DNA of 64,000 nucleotides from Paenibacillus albiflavus (GCF_004344915.1 NZ_SKFG01000001.1:310001-374000), one strand, 5' to 3'; shown: positions 51,284 to 59,659, numbered from the stretch's first letter. The notes: generated by a model not told the origin, from the sequence alone. A program made the numbers and translations.

Positions 51284-51376
51284 TTTCCTGATTAACTAAA
51301 CCATTCAAAAGTAGAAATTTGACGACAAAGGCGAACGCTAACGCTTCGTAAGAAACGATCCGTCACCTACGCAAAT

Positions 51377-52249
51377 TTACTTTTTATAATATAATGTCTG
51401 AACATGATTAATTTCTTCCCTGTGTGTACCATCTTTGCCTTGCGGTGTCTCTAGAATAAATGGGATATGCTGCAATACGGGTGATTGAATTAGCTCTTGA
51501 ATGGCTGTGTCACCTATATGTCCGCTTCCAATCGTCGCATGTCGATCACGTCTAGAGCCTGCGGGATAAAGAGAGTCATTCAGGTGAACCGCTTTCAAAT
51601 GTTTAAAGAAATCAAGCGCTGAACCGCGCTCCGCTACTGCTTCCCAATTATGTCCATCCCATAACCCACTGGCAAAAGCATGACAGGTATCGAGACAATA
51701 ACCTATTTGATCAGGAAAATGACTTAGCTTGCGAATTGTTGCCAATTCTTCCAGCGTTGTGCCCATTCCAGTTCCTTCGCCCGCTTGATTCTCTATAAGA
51801 ATTAATGCATTACCATGCCATTCCTGGAGCGACTCATTGGTCAATTGTATAATATTTTTGTAAGCTTGTAACCTGTCAGTTCCCTTATTTTTGCCAAAAT
51901 GCACAACTAATCCTAACGCGCCACAGGCTTCCGTAATTTCTAAACAATTGAGCAATGCCCGCTTCATCAAATCCTGCTCGCTAGCATCAGCAGCTAAATT
52001 AAGTGCGTAAGGAGCATGTGTAATGGAAATCATACCTAGGCTGCTGCAGAAGTTAGCACAATCCCTAGCATCTACCTCGTTATAAGAGGTTTTGAGGACA
52101 AGAGAACGGGGATTCTTCGGGAAAAATTGAAACGTATTTGCCCCCATCTTATGTGCAGCTAAAGCAGCACCACTATACCCTTGTCGTGTTGAAACATGAG
52201 CACCGATCAGCAGTTTGGAACACTCCCTTTCCTTACTGCTTTCTAGCAT
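51377..52249 (-). CDS. nfo: Endonuclease IV (AP endonuclease)
   Basis: 290 residues as an ATG frame. TIM-barrel trinuclear-zinc nuclease: KLLIGAHVSTRQGY, THAPYALNLA, VVHFGKNKG, LILIENQAGEGT, GYCLDTCHAFASG, KAVHLNDS, RRDRHATIGSGHIG and FILETPQG supply the His/Glu/Asp ligands. It incises abasic sites in base-excision repair. ATG 52249 has no usable ribosome binding site, whereas AAAGGGAG precedes CTG codons at KLLIGAH, so translation may begin there. Overlaps the mrfB end by 17 bp. Confidence 0.95.
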   Translation of the reverse strand: MLESSKERECSKLLIGAHVSTRQGYSGAALAAHKMGANTFQFFPKNPRSLVLKTSYNEVDARDCANFCSSLGMISITHAPYALNLAADASEQDLMKRALLNCLEITEACGALGLVVHFGKNKGTDRLQAYKNIIQLTNESLQEWHGNALILIENQAGEGTGMGTTLEELATIRKLSHFPDQIGYCLDTCHAFASGLWDGHNWEAVAERGSALDFFKHLKAVHLNDSLYPAGSRRDRHATIGSGHIGDTAIQELIQSPVLQHIPFILETPQGKDGTHREEINHVQTLYYKK

Positions 52250-53609
52250 TCCCCAATTTTTGCGATTTTGTACGCAGGCGTTCCATTCGTTTCTTCAGAT
52301 CCAGCTCTTCCACCGAATCCACTGTCTGCGACCTCCGAAGTGTCCTGCGCTTTCTCAGCATGTTATAGGCTATATTGGATAAACTTAATGCTTTATCATA
52401 ATTACGCTCTCGATGTTCATAGTATATCGCGAGTTCGATATAAGGCTGAATCATCGTTGGGAGACCGCTTGATCGCGTATCAATCCATCTATGCCATAAT
52501 GCTACCGCTCGCTGATGCTCATGTTTTTGTTTATAACAAGAGGCTAACCTAAGCGGCAAATCACCACGCCATACGGAATGGCCTTCATCTGAAAATGCCC
52601 CATACAGCAGTTCTTGCCAGATATGATCCAGATACTCATCAGCTAGATCATGCTTATTCATTTTGGCTAACCACAGTGCCGAACGAAATTGTTCTTCCAG
52701 TGGTACAAGGCTTAAATCAAGCGTACCTGACAGTAATTTGCCAAAATGAATGACAAGTGATGCGAGTGTCACGATATCCTGCTCATTATGCTTGAACACC
52801 CCATGAAGGATTGTCGGATTGCCTTCAGCTAAATATTGAAAATATAGTGCTGGCGCAAGAGACCCCGGCACATCGTCATATCGGAGCACGCCTAGACGAT
52901 CTACTTCCACCTGACTAAGTTTGCAGGTAGGAAGCGTATTTTTCCATAAACTGCGAGATGGATGAAGAAGGTCGATGTGTTTCAATTCATGAGAATCGGT
53001 TGATAGCCGATTCAGAATGAATCGATTGACAATCAGCGGCCAATCGAATGTACGTCCATTATAGGTAACTAAATGGGTAAACTGCTGAACAAGCGTCTGC
53101 AAATAATGAAGCATCGCTAGCTCTTCTGCAGGATTGCGAATAAATAGCTGTTCAACTACGAAGGCATCCTGCTCATAATAACCAATCCCGATCATAAAAG
53201 GCACATTCCCTGCGCCAATTCCAAGCCCAGTCGTCTCCGTATCTAGAAACAGCATGGAACGTTCTGTAAATTGATCTGAATCTTTATCATCGTGAAAGGC
53301 AATCAGTTCAGAAGCATGCGTCATAAGCTCCCCCAATCGATAGATACCCTGAAATTCAGATAAAGAGAATGATTTGCGGCGCAGCAGAAAAGAGCCCATC
53401 GTATTAGAAGACAACTCAGCACCTATAATCGACCACGCAGGCTCAAGAGCGGGGACATAGGTAGCAGTATCAGTTCGCTCATCTTGAGTGGAATTTAAAA
53501 GCGTCTCTGCTTGTACATTTACTCTTGATATTGGTTCATCAGAGCTACTAGTAACTGATTTGGTACTCGCTTGCTTATGCCGCAATAATCGCTCCCTTAC
53601 ACTACTCAT
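52233..53609 (-). CDS. mrfB: MrfB/YprB-like 3'-5' exonuclease (RNase H-like)
   Basis: 458 residues. The RNase H-like/DEDD domain has LFLDTETTGLG (acidic metal residues), HLVTYNGRTFDWPLIVNRF and later DIVTLASLVIHF; the C-terminus is a TPR-like helical region (from about residue 320: SALWLAKMNKHDLADEYLDHIW). In Bacillus subtilis MrfB works with the MrfA helicase to repair mitomycin C adducts. Directly downstream of the mrfA homologue and overlapping nfo, so this is a three-gene repair operon. Confidence 0.88.
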   Translation of the reverse strand: MSSVRERLLRHKQASTKSVTSSSDEPISRVNVQAETLLNSTQDERTDTATYVPALEPAWSIIGAELSSNTMGSFLLRRKSFSLSEFQGIYRLGELMTHASELIAFHDDKDSDQFTERSMLFLDTETTGLGIGAGNVPFMIGIGYYEQDAFVVEQLFIRNPAEELAMLHYLQTLVQQFTHLVTYNGRTFDWPLIVNRFILNRLSTDSHELKHIDLLHPSRSLWKNTLPTCKLSQVEVDRLGVLRYDDVPGSLAPALYFQYLAEGNPTILHGVFKHNEQDIVTLASLVIHFGKLLSGTLDLSLVPLEEQFRSALWLAKMNKHDLADEYLDHIWQELLYGAFSDEGHSVWRGDLPLRLASCYKQKHEHQRAVALWHRWIDTRSSGLPTMIQPYIELAIYYEHRERNYDKALSLSNIAYNMLRKRRTLRRSQTVDSVEELDLKKRMERLRTKSQKLGNARKQ

Positions 53610-53666
53610 CTATTATCCCTCCTCTCTATTGCCTTCAACATCTCTTTAGAAGTTAGCGTACTGTAC

Positions 53667-55943
53667 TTAAATAGAACTTGATAATAAGTCCAAAGCAAGC
53701 TTCTTGCCAAGCAACCCCACTTCTTCAATTGGCCCAACACATGCAGGACAACCGCTTAGGCAGCTGCAGGAAGTAATGATTTGCTTCGCCTGATCTAGCA
53801 ATTCACCATGAATTTCGTATAAATGCTCGCTAAGACCGACCCCACCAGGGTAACGATCGTAGAAGAAAATCGTTGGCTTCTTATTATGCAAGGCGCGTAC
53901 CTGCGGAACAACTCGGATATCAAATGGATCGCACATTAAATATAACGGGGCAATATGAACGAGTACATTCGCGATACCTAGCAAAGCAAATTGAAGATCG
54001 TTTGCTGAGAACTTCTCCGTCACGGAATCCTCAAATGAAAACCAATAGGAGCTTGTATGCAGCTCTTCTTCTGGCAAGCGAATTGGCCCAGAGCCGATAT
54101 TTTCATGCGTGCGCAAGCGGATTTTTTTGAAAATCGTTGCTTGCGCATTGATCGTAACTTCGCCAAATTGACGCTCCAAGCCTTCCCTTACTTCTTCTTT
54201 GTTCACATGAAGAACCTTAAGTTGTACGGCTAGATTGGCGTCAGTATAGTAATCAACACTGACTTCCCTAACAAAAGCTTTCTTCTCTTCATAGTCCAGC
54301 TTCTCCACCTGATACTGAACACCTTCATGTATATATATCGCCTCTTCATGGATAAGCGTTGGCGCAGAGAAGCGATCTACTTCGCCAATGACACGGGAGC
54401 CGTTCGTCATATCGATAATAACGAAATTCTCCTGCGCAGCAGATCTTAAAGAGATGCCTTGTGCCGGAAAAGATTGCTCCATCCAGTACCAGCGGTTATC
54501 TACCGCGTGAAGAACTTTCTCTTCTGCCAAATAATCGAGAATATCGACGAGCGATTCGTCGCCGAACTTCTCGTCTGCTTCGAACGGCAGCTCATATGCC
54601 GCGCATTTGACATGATCTACCAGGATAATGAGATTATCCGGGCTAATGCGCGCTTCCTCTGGTGGACGTTCGAAGAAGAAGCGAGGATGCTGGATCACGT
54701 ATTGATCCAGCGTTCCCGAGCTCGCTACGAGCACGGTGAGCGAGCTCTCCTTGCGGCGGCCAGCGCGGCCTGCCTGCTGCCACGTGCTGGCAATTGTGCC
54801 GGGATACCCGCACAAGACGCACGCTTGCAGCTGACCGATGTCGATGCCGAGCTCGAGCGCGTTCGTGCTGACAACGCCGCGGATCTCTCCGCTGCGCAGT
54901 CCGCGCTCGATCTCACGCCGCTGCATCGGCAAGTAACCGCCGCGATAGCCGCGGATCGATTTGCTGCCAAGCTCGCCGCGAACGAGCTCCTGCAAGTAGG
55001 TTAGCAGCAATTCAACCCGTACGCGTGATCGTGCAAACACGATCGTCTGAATGCCGCTGCCAAGCAGCAAGCCAGCGATTTTCCGCGCTTCAAGCACAGA
55101 GCTTTTGCGAATTCCAAGCTGCTCATTGACAACGGGTGGATTGTAAAACACAAAATGCTTATCTCCCGAAGGCGCGCCATTATTATCAACGAGTGATACA
55201 TGTTCACCAATCAGTCGCTCTGTATGCTCGCGCGGATTCGCGATTGTAGCCGAAGCGCAAATGAACTGCGGATTCGATCCGTAGAATCGGCATATTCTTT
55301 TGAGACGACGAATCACATTCGCCACATGCGAGCCAAATACGCCACGATAAGAGTGAACTTCATCTATAACAACATATTTTAAATTCTCAAATAGCTTAAC
55401 CCATTTCGTATGAAGCGGCAGAATGGCTTGATGAAGCATATCCGGATTCGTCACCACGATATGACCCGCATTACGAATCGCTTGTCTAGCAGTTACGGGA
55501 GTATCCCCATCATATGTACTCGACTTAATATCGACCCCCATGATGTCCACTAGCTTCTGCAATTCCGTTACTTGATCCTGGGCTAACGCCTTCGTCGGGA
55601 ATAAATAAAGTGCTCTAGCACTATCATCTTCGATAATTTTCTGGATGACAGGCAAATTGTAACAAAGCGTCTTACCCGATGCCGTTGGCGTAACCGTCAC
55701 CACATGATCGCCTGCCAATGCGCGCTCGAATGCTTCCCCTTGATGCGTATATAAATTGCCAATGCCACGAGCGACAAGGGCTGTACGAATTTTACTATGA
55801 AGACCGGCCGGAAAAAGCACCGTCCTAGCATCTTTAGCCGGAATTGTATGCCAATAAGTAACACCAGCCATTATTTCTGGCTTATTACGCATAACCTCTA
55901 GCATTTCTTCAACGGAAGTCACTTTACCCGTTAGTGGATTCAC
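53667..55943 (-). CDS. mrfA: MrfA/YprA-like DEXH helicase with C-terminal DUF1998
   Basis: 758 residues from GTG 55943 (AAGGGG upstream). Superfamily 2 helicase: Walker A TPTASGKT (85-92), DEVH box in VVIDEVHSYRGVFGSH, motif III ICASATIANP, motif VI QQAGRAGRRKESS. The DUF1998 domain ends with a four-cysteine metal site, CSCLSGCPAC. MrfA unwinds DNA 3'-5' in repair of mitomycin adducts. The segment 54.55-55.02 kb, coding for motifs IV-VI, is clearly GC-richer than the rest of the gene. Confidence 0.92.
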   Translation of the reverse strand: MNPLTGKVTSVEEMLEVMRNKPEIMAGVTYWHTIPAKDARTVLFPAGLHSKIRTALVARGIGNLYTHQGEAFERALAGDHVVTVTPTASGKTLCYNLPVIQKIIEDDSARALYLFPTKALAQDQVTELQKLVDIMGVDIKSSTYDGDTPVTARQAIRNAGHIVVTNPDMLHQAILPLHTKWVKLFENLKYVVIDEVHSYRGVFGSHVANVIRRLKRICRFYGSNPQFICASATIANPREHTERLIGEHVSLVDNNGAPSGDKHFVFYNPPVVNEQLGIRKSSVLEARKIAGLLLGSGIQTIVFARSRVRVELLLTYLQELVRGELGSKSIRGYRGGYLPMQRREIERGLRSGEIRGVVSTNALELGIDIGQLQACVLCGYPGTIASTWQQAGRAGRRKESSLTVLVASSGTLDQYVIQHPRFFFERPPEEARISPDNLIILVDHVKCAAYELPFEADEKFGDESLVDILDYLAEEKVLHAVDNRWYWMEQSFPAQGISLRSAAQENFVIIDMTNGSRVIGEVDRFSAPTLIHEEAIYIHEGVQYQVEKLDYEEKKAFVREVSVDYYTDANLAVQLKVLHVNKEEVREGLERQFGEVTINAQATIFKKIRLRTHENIGSGPIRLPEEELHTSSYWFSFEDSVTEKFSANDLQFALLGIANVLVHIAPLYLMCDPFDIRVVPQVRALHNKKPTIFFYDRYPGGVGLSEHLYEIHGELLDQAKQIITSCSCLSGCPACVGPIEEVGLLGKKLALDLLSSSI

Positions 55944-56017
55944 CTTGACATTTCCCCTTAGACCCTTTGTATGTTAGTACCATTGTACAGAATATACGTT
56001 CGTCTTTCAACCCAAGA

Positions 56018-56143
56018 AAGAGGCTGTCTCAAAAGCCAAAATGAACTTTCTCGTGGTACTTCCATTTTACAAAAGAATGATTTCTTTGTGTTAAAAAAAG
56101 AGGATGTCCCTCGTCAGTTTAACGACTTTTGGGACACCCTCTT
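56018..56143. mobile_element. MITE-like element or IS remnant
   Basis: GAGGCTGTCTCAAAAG (56020-56035) and, inverted, CTTTTGGGACACCCTC (56126-56141) are terminal repeats matching at 14 of 16 positions, with two more matching A/T pairs outside. The ~122-bp interior encodes nothing. The end sequence is of the kind found at termini of IS1182-like elements. No target duplication is obvious. A third partial copy, GAGGATGTCCCTC, lies at 56100-56112. Confidence 0.65.
56094..56141 (-). terminator. Terminator of the CAP-domain gene, inside the MITE-like element
   Basis: On the minus strand GAGGGTGTCCC pairs with GGGACATCCTC (10 of 11 positions) and is followed by seven T (plus-strand A, 56094-56100). 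The 3' end of the element thus seems to serve as the terminator of the gene at 56194. Confidence 0.8.
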
Positions 56144-56193
56144 AATATATTCATAGTTTTATACACGAAGCTGATTAGCTTATATCCTGTATT

Positions 56194-56928
56194 TTAATTC
56201 CCGATAAATTCTTGAACCCAGTAGCCGTTATCATAAGCTACGCCAATTGCGGTGAAGCTAGGATCTAAAATGTTTTTACGGTGGCCTTCACTGTTCATCC
56301 AAGCGTTCATGACTTCGGCAGGTGTACGTTGACCTTTTGCGATGTTCTCACCTGCAGATCTGTAGGAAATACCGAACTGCTTCATCATATCGAATGGAGA
56401 ACCGTAGGTTGGTGATTGATGGTCAAAGTAATTGTTTTTGCGCATATCAGCAGCTTTGGCAGCGGCCATATTCGTCAGATCGGCTTGCGTAGTGAGCGGC
56501 TTCAAGCCTGCTTTACTACGTTCTTTGTTTACCAAATCAACCACTTGTGCGGCAAAAGAGGCTGCGTCCGTTTGTCCAACCGCGTTATTGTTGTCTTGAC
56601 TAGGCGTGGTAGGCGTTCCATTGTTGTTAGATGAACCTGATCCCGTTGATGGCTTCTCACTTGGTGTAGTCGGTTTTTCCTTCTGTGGTTCCTTAGGCTC
56701 TGTTCCTATTGTTGGGAGCTTAGACAGATAGTCTTTCAAATTATCAAAAGACCCATCAAAATTCCATTGTACCAATAGTTTTTGAATTTGTTGAAATTGC
56801 TGATTGCAATCTATGTTCGAAGCCGAAGCTGCTTCGGCTTTTGACCCTAGTGGCAGAACAAGTCCTCCAGCGAGTACAGCCGTCGCTATACTGCCTGTTA
56901 TTAATGATCTTAACTGTTTTTTCTTCAT
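56194..56928 (-). CDS. Secreted CAP/SCP-domain protein (YkwD-like)
   Basis: 244 residues. Sec signal peptide (MKKKQLRSLITGSIATAVLAGG to KAEAA), a short N-terminal helical part with one cysteine, a low-complexity Pro/Thr/Ser/Asn linker (about residues 75-120), then a CAP domain: VDLVNKERSKAGLKPL, NNYFDHQSPTYGSPFDMMKQFGI, AGENIAKGQRTPAEVMNAWMNSEGHRKNIL (read in parts) and IGVAYDNGYWVQEF. The His/Glu pairs of the CAP cavity are intact. Bacterial YkwD-like proteins are cell-surface or spore-coat associated; function unknown. Confidence 0.92.
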   Translation of the reverse strand: MKKKQLRSLITGSIATAVLAGGLVLPLGSKAEAASASNIDCNQQFQQIQKLLVQWNFDGSFDNLKDYLSKLPTIGTEPKEPQKEKPTTPSEKPSTGSGSSNNNGTPTTPSQDNNNAVGQTDAASFAAQVVDLVNKERSKAGLKPLTTQADLTNMAAAKAADMRKNNYFDHQSPTYGSPFDMMKQFGISYRSAGENIAKGQRTPAEVMNAWMNSEGHRKNILDPSFTAIGVAYDNGYWVQEFIGN

Positions 56929-57108
56929 AAAAATATTCCCTCCAAATCATTCTATTAGTTATTTGGTAACATGATAGATTGAGATACGACAACAATTACA
57001 AGCTTGTAATTTACCGCAAACCCATTCTATCATGCTTAAAAGTAAAAGGAGCAGGTAAGTTATGGATGGTAGATTACCTTCAGGTATTTTTTAGTAGAGG
57101 GAAATGTT

Positions 57109-57465
57109 GTGAATCAGGCTATTTCACATGCGATCATCAATGTCAAAGAGCAGGAATTGAGAAAGCTGAATCAGGCGTTGGACAAGCTGCATGAATCGTA
57201 TGAGGAGGACATGATAACGAAGCAAGTATTCTTAGAGCGTAAAGCTAAACGGTCAAGGCAGATACAGAAGCTTGAGGAAGAGTTGAAGGATTTGTGGAAG
57301 ATTACAGTAATAGATTTTGCGAATATTTTTACTGTTAATGAATTGGCTTTGCACTTAGAGAAAAGTAAGGAAACGATTACCATAAAAATCGTACTGCTAT
57401 TTACAATATTGTTATCTGTGAGGACGATTGCCGCTGAGCTAATAAGAGAAACCGCGGTAGCATAG
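57109..57465 (+). pseudogene. Decayed fragment of a large serine recombinase (C-terminal coiled coil)
   Basis: The 118-residue frame from GTG 57109 contains KEQELRKLNQALDKLHESYEEDMITKQVFLERKAKRSRQIQKLEEEL (read in parts), the helical region that follows the zinc ribbon in large serine recombinases. The catalytic and DNA-binding domains are absent and the last third looks random. A ten-codon frame just upstream (57062-57094, MDGRLPSGIF with a strong GGAG site) may be another piece split off by a stop. Probably the remnant of a lost mobile element; a small live protein cannot be excluded. Confidence 0.5.
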
Positions 57466-57500
57466 GACAGGAAAATAAAGTCCTAGACTGCCGCGGTTTT
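57451..57500 (+). terminator. Terminator at the end of the recombinase remnant
   Basis: ACCGCGG at 57451-57457 pairs with CCGCGGT at 57491-57497, with TAGGAC/GTCCTA inside, followed by TTTT. The frame's stop codon lies in the stem. Confidence 0.8.
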
Positions 57501-57506
57501 ATTAAA

Positions 57507-57522
57507 CTAACGCATGCGTTAG
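57507..57522. repeat. Perfect 16-bp palindrome
   Basis: CTAACGCATGCGTTAG is its own reverse complement. It lies between the 3' ends of two convergent genes, just after the terminator, and is not followed by a clear T-tract. It could be a recombinase or regulator binding site. Confidence 0.5.
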
Positions 57523-57553
57523 CACAATAAGGTTTTTTAAAAACGTAACCAAA

Positions 57554-58372
57554 TTAATTGTTGCCAAGATGCTTCTCAAACCAATTACAAGCTTTAAGTT
57601 TCATATTATAATTAAATTGGTGATTAACAAAAGGCATGTTAATTTGTAGATTTTCTGGCTGTTCAGAATATAATGGTAACAACTTTTTGTAGAGTTCTAA
57701 TGAATAAATGTATAGTGAATCAGTATCTTGATCGCCATTAATAATTAATAAGGGTTTTGGTGAAAAACTACTCAACTTTTCATAAGGGTCTATCATTTGG
57801 AAATACTCTGTTCTTTTGTCGATTTCTCTCTCCGCATCCCGAATCTGTTCACTCCATTGTTCATAAGTACCCGTTGATGTAATGGTATCTTTCCATGCTT
57901 TAGTAAAAGCTGGCTTTCCTCCTATTGGAACCGAAACCTTAATATCAGGGTTATTTGCTGCGATATAAAATGAGGCATATCCACCCATAGAAAAACCTGA
58001 TATTCCTATTTTATTAGAATCAATCTCATCTCTATTTTTAAAGTACTCAATGAGGTTTTGTATATCGACAGCAGATTGTTCTATAATTTCATGCATGTGA
58101 ACATAAGTATCTAGACCTGTATCTGGTGGAAATACATTAGTAAACCTATTAATTTCTTTGTTCGTTTTTCTCTTGCCGTGTTCTTTGCAATCCATACTAA
58201 CGTAATAAAATCCTTTTTTTGCAAGCATATATCCAAAATCTATAGCTTGTTCGCGATCTGAACCATACCCATGAAGAAAAAAGATCAATGGATATTTATT
58301 TAAATTACTTTGATAAATACTTAAAATGGGTATGTCATTCACTGAGCTATCTTCAATTATTATTCTTGTCAT
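57554..58372 (-). CDS. Alpha/beta hydrolase (prolyl-oligopeptidase-like esterase)
   Basis: 272 residues from ATG 58372, 4 bp after the SDR stop (GAGGTGG lies in the SDR end); a longer frame to 58438 is overlap only. Oxyanion region FFLHGYGSDREQ, nucleophile elbow GISGFSMGGYASF, acid in LLIINGDQDTDS and base in MPFVNHQFN. No signal peptide. The gene is AT-rich compared with the SDR gene. Translationally coupled to it, so both may act on one substrate; that substrate is unknown. Confidence 0.85.
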   Translation of the reverse strand: MTRIIIEDSSVNDIPILSIYQSNLNKYPLIFFLHGYGSDREQAIDFGYMLAKKGFYYVSMDCKEHGKRKTNKEINRFTNVFPPDTGLDTYVHMHEIIEQSAVDIQNLIEYFKNRDEIDSNKIGISGFSMGGYASFYIAANNPDIKVSVPIGGKPAFTKAWKDTITSTGTYEQWSEQIRDAEREIDKRTEYFQMIDPYEKLSSFSPKPLLIINGDQDTDSLYIYSLELYKKLLPLYSEQPENLQINMPFVNHQFNYNMKLKACNWFEKHLGNN

Positions 58373-58376
58373 AGTC

Positions 58377-59171
58377 TTAAAAACCACCTCTGGAATGAAT
58401 GATTTGACCGGTAATCCATTGGGAATCGTCACTTGCAAGAAAAGCGATCAGACGTGCCGCATCTTCAGGAAGACCGATCCGGCCCATAGGGAATTGCGGC
58501 AGCAGAGCTCTTCTCACCTCTTCAGACATCCAGCCCGAGTCGGTAGGACCGGGATCAACAGCGTTTACTGTTATATATAGTGGTGCCAGCTCTGCGGCCA
58601 GCGATTCGGTAAAAACAGAGATGGCACCTTTTGTCGCGGCATAGGCAAGATTTCCAGGCATGGGACCTTTACCCTGTCCTGAAGTAAGGTTGATGATTCG
58701 TCCACCTTTGCTTTGGGAGGAATAAGAGTTATTCTCTGCCTCGATCATGCGAGCGAATTCAGCGGATAGCATGAATGTACCCCTAACGTTCACAGCACAG
58801 TGTGCGTCGATGAGAGCCTCGTTTAATTGTCGGAAATCTGCATCGACGCTATATGTAGCGTTATTAACGAGGATGGTCGGAAAACCAATCACTTTCCGTA
58901 CTTCCTCCAGCAGTAAGGACCCCGAACCCTGTACGGCAAGGTCTAACTTCATATGTCCAACTTGTACACCAAATTGACGAAGTTCCTTAGCGAAAAGATC
59001 AGGCCAATCTTCGTCTGCATCATTTGGATTAATATTTTTATCGTATGCGCACAAATGTGTAAAGAATAGGCTGGCGCCTTCAGCGGCAAATGCCCGGCAA
59101 ATTGCAGCTCCGATTCCACCGGGACGACTCGCACCCGTGATTATAGCGATTTTCCCTTGCAATCTGGTCAT
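58377..59171 (-). CDS. Short-chain dehydrogenase/reductase (SDR)
   Basis: 264 residues from ATG 59171 (GGGAGG 9 bp upstream). Rossmann-fold NAD(P)-dependent oxidoreductase: cofactor loop AIITGASRPGGIGAAI, NNA motif in ILVNNATYSV, catalytic Ser in INLTSGQGKG and YAATK in NLAYAATKGAISVFT. C-terminal SDDSQWITGQIIHSRGGF is typical of classical SDRs. The dinucleotide loop has extra Pro-Gly compared with most. Preceded by a promoter-leader-terminator unit that may regulate it. Confidence 0.9.
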   Translation of the reverse strand: MTRLQGKIAIITGASRPGGIGAAICRAFAAEGASLFFTHLCAYDKNINPNDADEDWPDLFAKELRQFGVQVGHMKLDLAVQGSGSLLLEEVRKVIGFPTILVNNATYSVDADFRQLNEALIDAHCAVNVRGTFMLSAEFARMIEAENNSYSSQSKGGRIINLTSGQGKGPMPGNLAYAATKGAISVFTESLAAELAPLYITVNAVDPGPTDSGWMSEEVRRALLPQFPMGRIGLPEDAARLIAFLASDDSQWITGQIIHSRGGF

Positions 59172-59249
59172 TATTGATTTACCTCCCGTTATGAGAAAAC
59201 GAGAGCCACCGTTCATCGTATGGAGATGAATTAATTCCGTCGCTTAAAT

Positions 59250-59447
59250 AAAAAAAGCGGATACCTCAAGTATCCGCGCAACGAGTTATTCCAACGGTTG
59301 CTCGTATCCCCTGAATGGTTGAAGATCTGCATGACGAATCGGACCAATGGCAAATAACCATCACCGAGTCACGCGATCGAAAAAAATCAAACCATTACAA
59401 GGTAGTCCACATTGGCTAACGAGTCCCCTTTCCTTCATCTCCAATAT
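59250..59447 (-). ncRNA. Candidate leader/regulatory RNA upstream of the SDR-hydrolase operon
   Basis: A transcript from the promoter at 59454-59481 would run about 200 nt to a strong terminator (GCGGATAC, CTCAA-type loop, GTATCCGC, then seven T in minus orientation; 59250-59277), about 80 bp before the SDR start. Inside I see pairing of CCAATG with CATTGG, and of CTCGT with ACGAG where two copies of CTCGT compete. A second GGATAC (59304-59309 region) could also pair with the terminator's 3' arm. No ribosome-binding-site-linked ORF longer than about 30 codons. It fits no riboswitch class I know. Confidence 0.45.
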
Positions 59448-59453
59448 ATTTAA

Positions 59454-59481
59454 ATTATCAAATAAATCCAATGTTAGTCAA
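59454..59481 (-). promoter_or_regulatory. Promoter of the leader RNA/SDR operon
   Basis: On the minus strand TTGACT (59481-59476) and GATAAT (59459-59454) are separated by 16 bp, in AT-rich DNA. A good sigma-A promoter candidate. Confidence 0.65.
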
Positions 59482-59515
59482 GACGTACAACCAATTCGAG
59501 TTGAACTTCGCTTAC

Positions 59516-59563
59516 AAAAAAAAGAACCTCATCCCCACTTGTTAGTAGGAATTGCGGTTCTTT
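59516..59563 (-). terminator. Terminator of the small gene at 59660
   Basis: AAAGAACC and GGTTCTTT (plus 59521-59528 and 59556-59563) form an 8-bp stem with a long loop; on the minus strand it ends in eight T. The interval 59564-59659 holds no other feature I can support. Confidence 0.65.
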
Positions 59564-59659
59564 CGCTTCACATATAGGATGTTATGGGCGTTCACTTACC
59601 ATACGAACACTTTTGAAAACAGCCCCATTATTTTGCTTCAGAAAGATCAGGCTGTGGCC

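Noticed and set aside
54459-55004. 181-codon plus-strand open frame opposite mrfA
   Set aside because: It lies within the GC-rich block, where antisense stops are rare; no ribosome binding site and the minus-strand frame is a clear helicase.
59250-59440. Small protein encoded in the leader region (about 25-31 codons in two frames)
   Set aside because: None of the possible starts has a properly spaced ribosome binding site, and one frame is broken by an in-frame TGA.
59272-59450. Leader RNA as T-box, 6S RNA or SAM riboswitch
   Set aside because: No T-box sequence or GGTGG-type antiterminator, no 6S-like end-to-end pairing, and none of the conserved cores of known riboswitches could be found.
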